A DNA stretch of 60,256 nucleotides, taken from Thermoplasmata archaeon. Its GTDB lineage: Archaea > Thermoplasmatota > Thermoplasmata > Lutacidiplasmatales > UBA184. The notes under the pieces were generated by a model. The model did not search any database. It was not told where the DNA came from and worked only from the letters and a program-made list of their open reading frames with translations. A program made the position numbers and the translations under genes. Below are positions 59,634 to 60,256 of this stretch, one piece after another. The number at the start of each line of letters is the position of its first letter. The first letter of the stretch is position 1. The stretch spans positions 11,816 to 72,071 of the forward strand of contig JAKIWG010000009.1 in NCBI GenBank assembly GCA_022750155.1, in the 5' to 3' direction.

Positions 59634-60256
59634 CTAGCCAAATGGGGAACGCCGGAGGGGTCGCCCGCAGTTCGTGCACGTGCGTCGGATCGGAAGGTTC
59701 GATACCCCACAGCTGGCGCAGATCTTCGCGCCTTTGACCACATCATCCGGTCCCGCGGGGGGGACCCGACCCTGCATCGAGCTGAACGCGGTGCGAGCCA
59801 CTTGCCGACGCCATAGGTACACTCCCACCCCGACGAGGATTGCCGCGAGCAGGAGGATCCCGAGCGCGCTCCACGTGGTCAGCCAGGGGGTGGGTCCCGG
59901 CGCGGTCGAAACCGAGATCGCCGAGAGAGGGGACGTGCCATTCGCGCCCAACGCATCGGTGACGACGACCGTGGGGGAGAAGGTGCCTTTCGAGGGATAG
60001 GCGTGGACGACCGTCGCGCCGTACAGCTTCGTACCGTCGCCGAGGTTCCAGGTGAAGTTGAACGGACCCCCGGCCCCGCCCGAGGCCACCGCCGAAAAGG
60101 TGAACTTGCCGCCGACGAGCGCGGAGGCTGGGCTCGAGTGGGCCTGGATCTGAATGGGCGACACGTCGACAGTGAAGGACGAGGCGGCGAGCATCCCGTT
60201 CGAATCTTTCGCATAGGCCACCACGCTGAAATTCGCAGAACTGGCGAACGCATGGG
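59634..60256 (-). CDS. PKD surface protein, C-terminal part, with cytoplasmic zinc ribbon
   Basis: Partial: the frame stays open to the window edge, so the N-terminus lies outside. The visible part contains one PKD domain (FNFTWNLGDGTKLYG), a transmembrane helix (SALGILLLAAILVGVGVYLW) followed by RR, then a basic tail ending in a zinc ribbon CASCGVSNLPIRRTCTNCG. The zinc ribbon would face the cytoplasm, which is unusual for a surface protein and might allow binding to an intracellular partner. It is the fourth kelch/PKD-type surface protein in the window. Confidence 0.75.
   Translation of the reverse strand, partial: HAFASSANFSVVAYAKDSNGMLAASSFTVDVSPIQIQAHSSPASALVGGKFTFSAVASGGAGGPFNFTWNLGDGTKLYGATVVHAYPSKGTFSPTVVVTDALGANGTSPLSAISVSTAPGPTPWLTTWSALGILLLAAILVGVGVYLWRRQVARTAFSSMQGRVPPAGPDDVVKGAKICASCGVSNLPIRRTCTNCGRPLRRSPFG

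Noticed and set aside
1-60256. CRISPR arrays, prophage or complete insertion sequences
   Set aside because: No regularly spaced repeats, cas genes, phage structural genes or full transposases were seen; only one TnpB fragment.

Overview
The window is archaeal chromosome, GC-rich by eye, most likely from an uncultivated acid-adapted Thermoplasmatota. The domain call rests on geranylgeranylglyceryl-phosphate synthase, a digeranylgeranylglyceryl-phosphate synthase-type UbiA protein, CDP-archaeol synthase, a DUF2070 protein, aIF5A with its hypusine site, a two-repeat tRNA-splicing endonuclease, the archaeal-type D-aminoacyl-tRNA deacylase, NikR and the archaeal variant of the shikimate pathway. 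The thermopsin-like and sedolisin-like secreted proteases and the DoxD-like protein point to acidic habitats; the exact lineage is inference. Several genes appear leaderless, with a TATA-like box about 25 bases before the start codon.

Layout. 1-9 kb: DinB-like protein, thermopsin-like protease, VOC protein, a kelch/PKD surface protein, an S53 protease and an MFS transporter. 9-11.7 kb: a CaiB-type CoA transferase and acyl-CoA dehydrogenase pair. 11.8-21.5 kb: a tight plus-strand operon with a heme-oxygenase-like (CADD/PqqC-type) protein, ADTH synthase, dehydroquinate synthase II, a fused AroD-AroE, GHMP shikimate kinase, EPSP synthase, chorismate synthase, aspartate-semialdehyde dehydrogenase and aspartate kinase; a divergent TrpF follows. 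Aspartate semialdehyde is a substrate of ADTH synthase, so the last two genes feed the first biosynthetic step. 22.3-29.5 kb: a seven-gene minus-strand operon for ether lipids, pyrimidines, a peptidase and tRNA splicing, divergent from an M16 peptidase pair at 29.6-32.2 kb.

32.2-36.9 kb: an RHH-type protein, DTD2, an AAA-type ATPase broken by a frameshift, a tRNA-Glu(CTC) whose T-loop is interrupted by a 32-nt intron, an RnfD-like membrane protein and a small unknown gene. 36.9-46.1 kb: a 1484-residue helical-repeat protein, aIF5A, and a 1364-residue protein combining an isoleucyl-tRNA-synthetase-like body without HIGH or KMSKS, a helix-hairpin-helix, a proline-rich linker and a C-terminal DUF835 domain. 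46-60 kb: surface proteins (PKD, FN3, kelch), a small MscS channel, a nickel transporter with NikR, a methyltransferase, an odd cupredoxin, a TnpB remnant, a frameshifted DoxD-like gene and the end of another PKD surface protein.

The most unusual items are the pseudo-synthetase-DUF835 fusion, the T-loop tRNA intron in a genome with a euryarchaeal-type two-repeat EndA, and the diiron-oxidase-like gene at the head of the shikimate operon.
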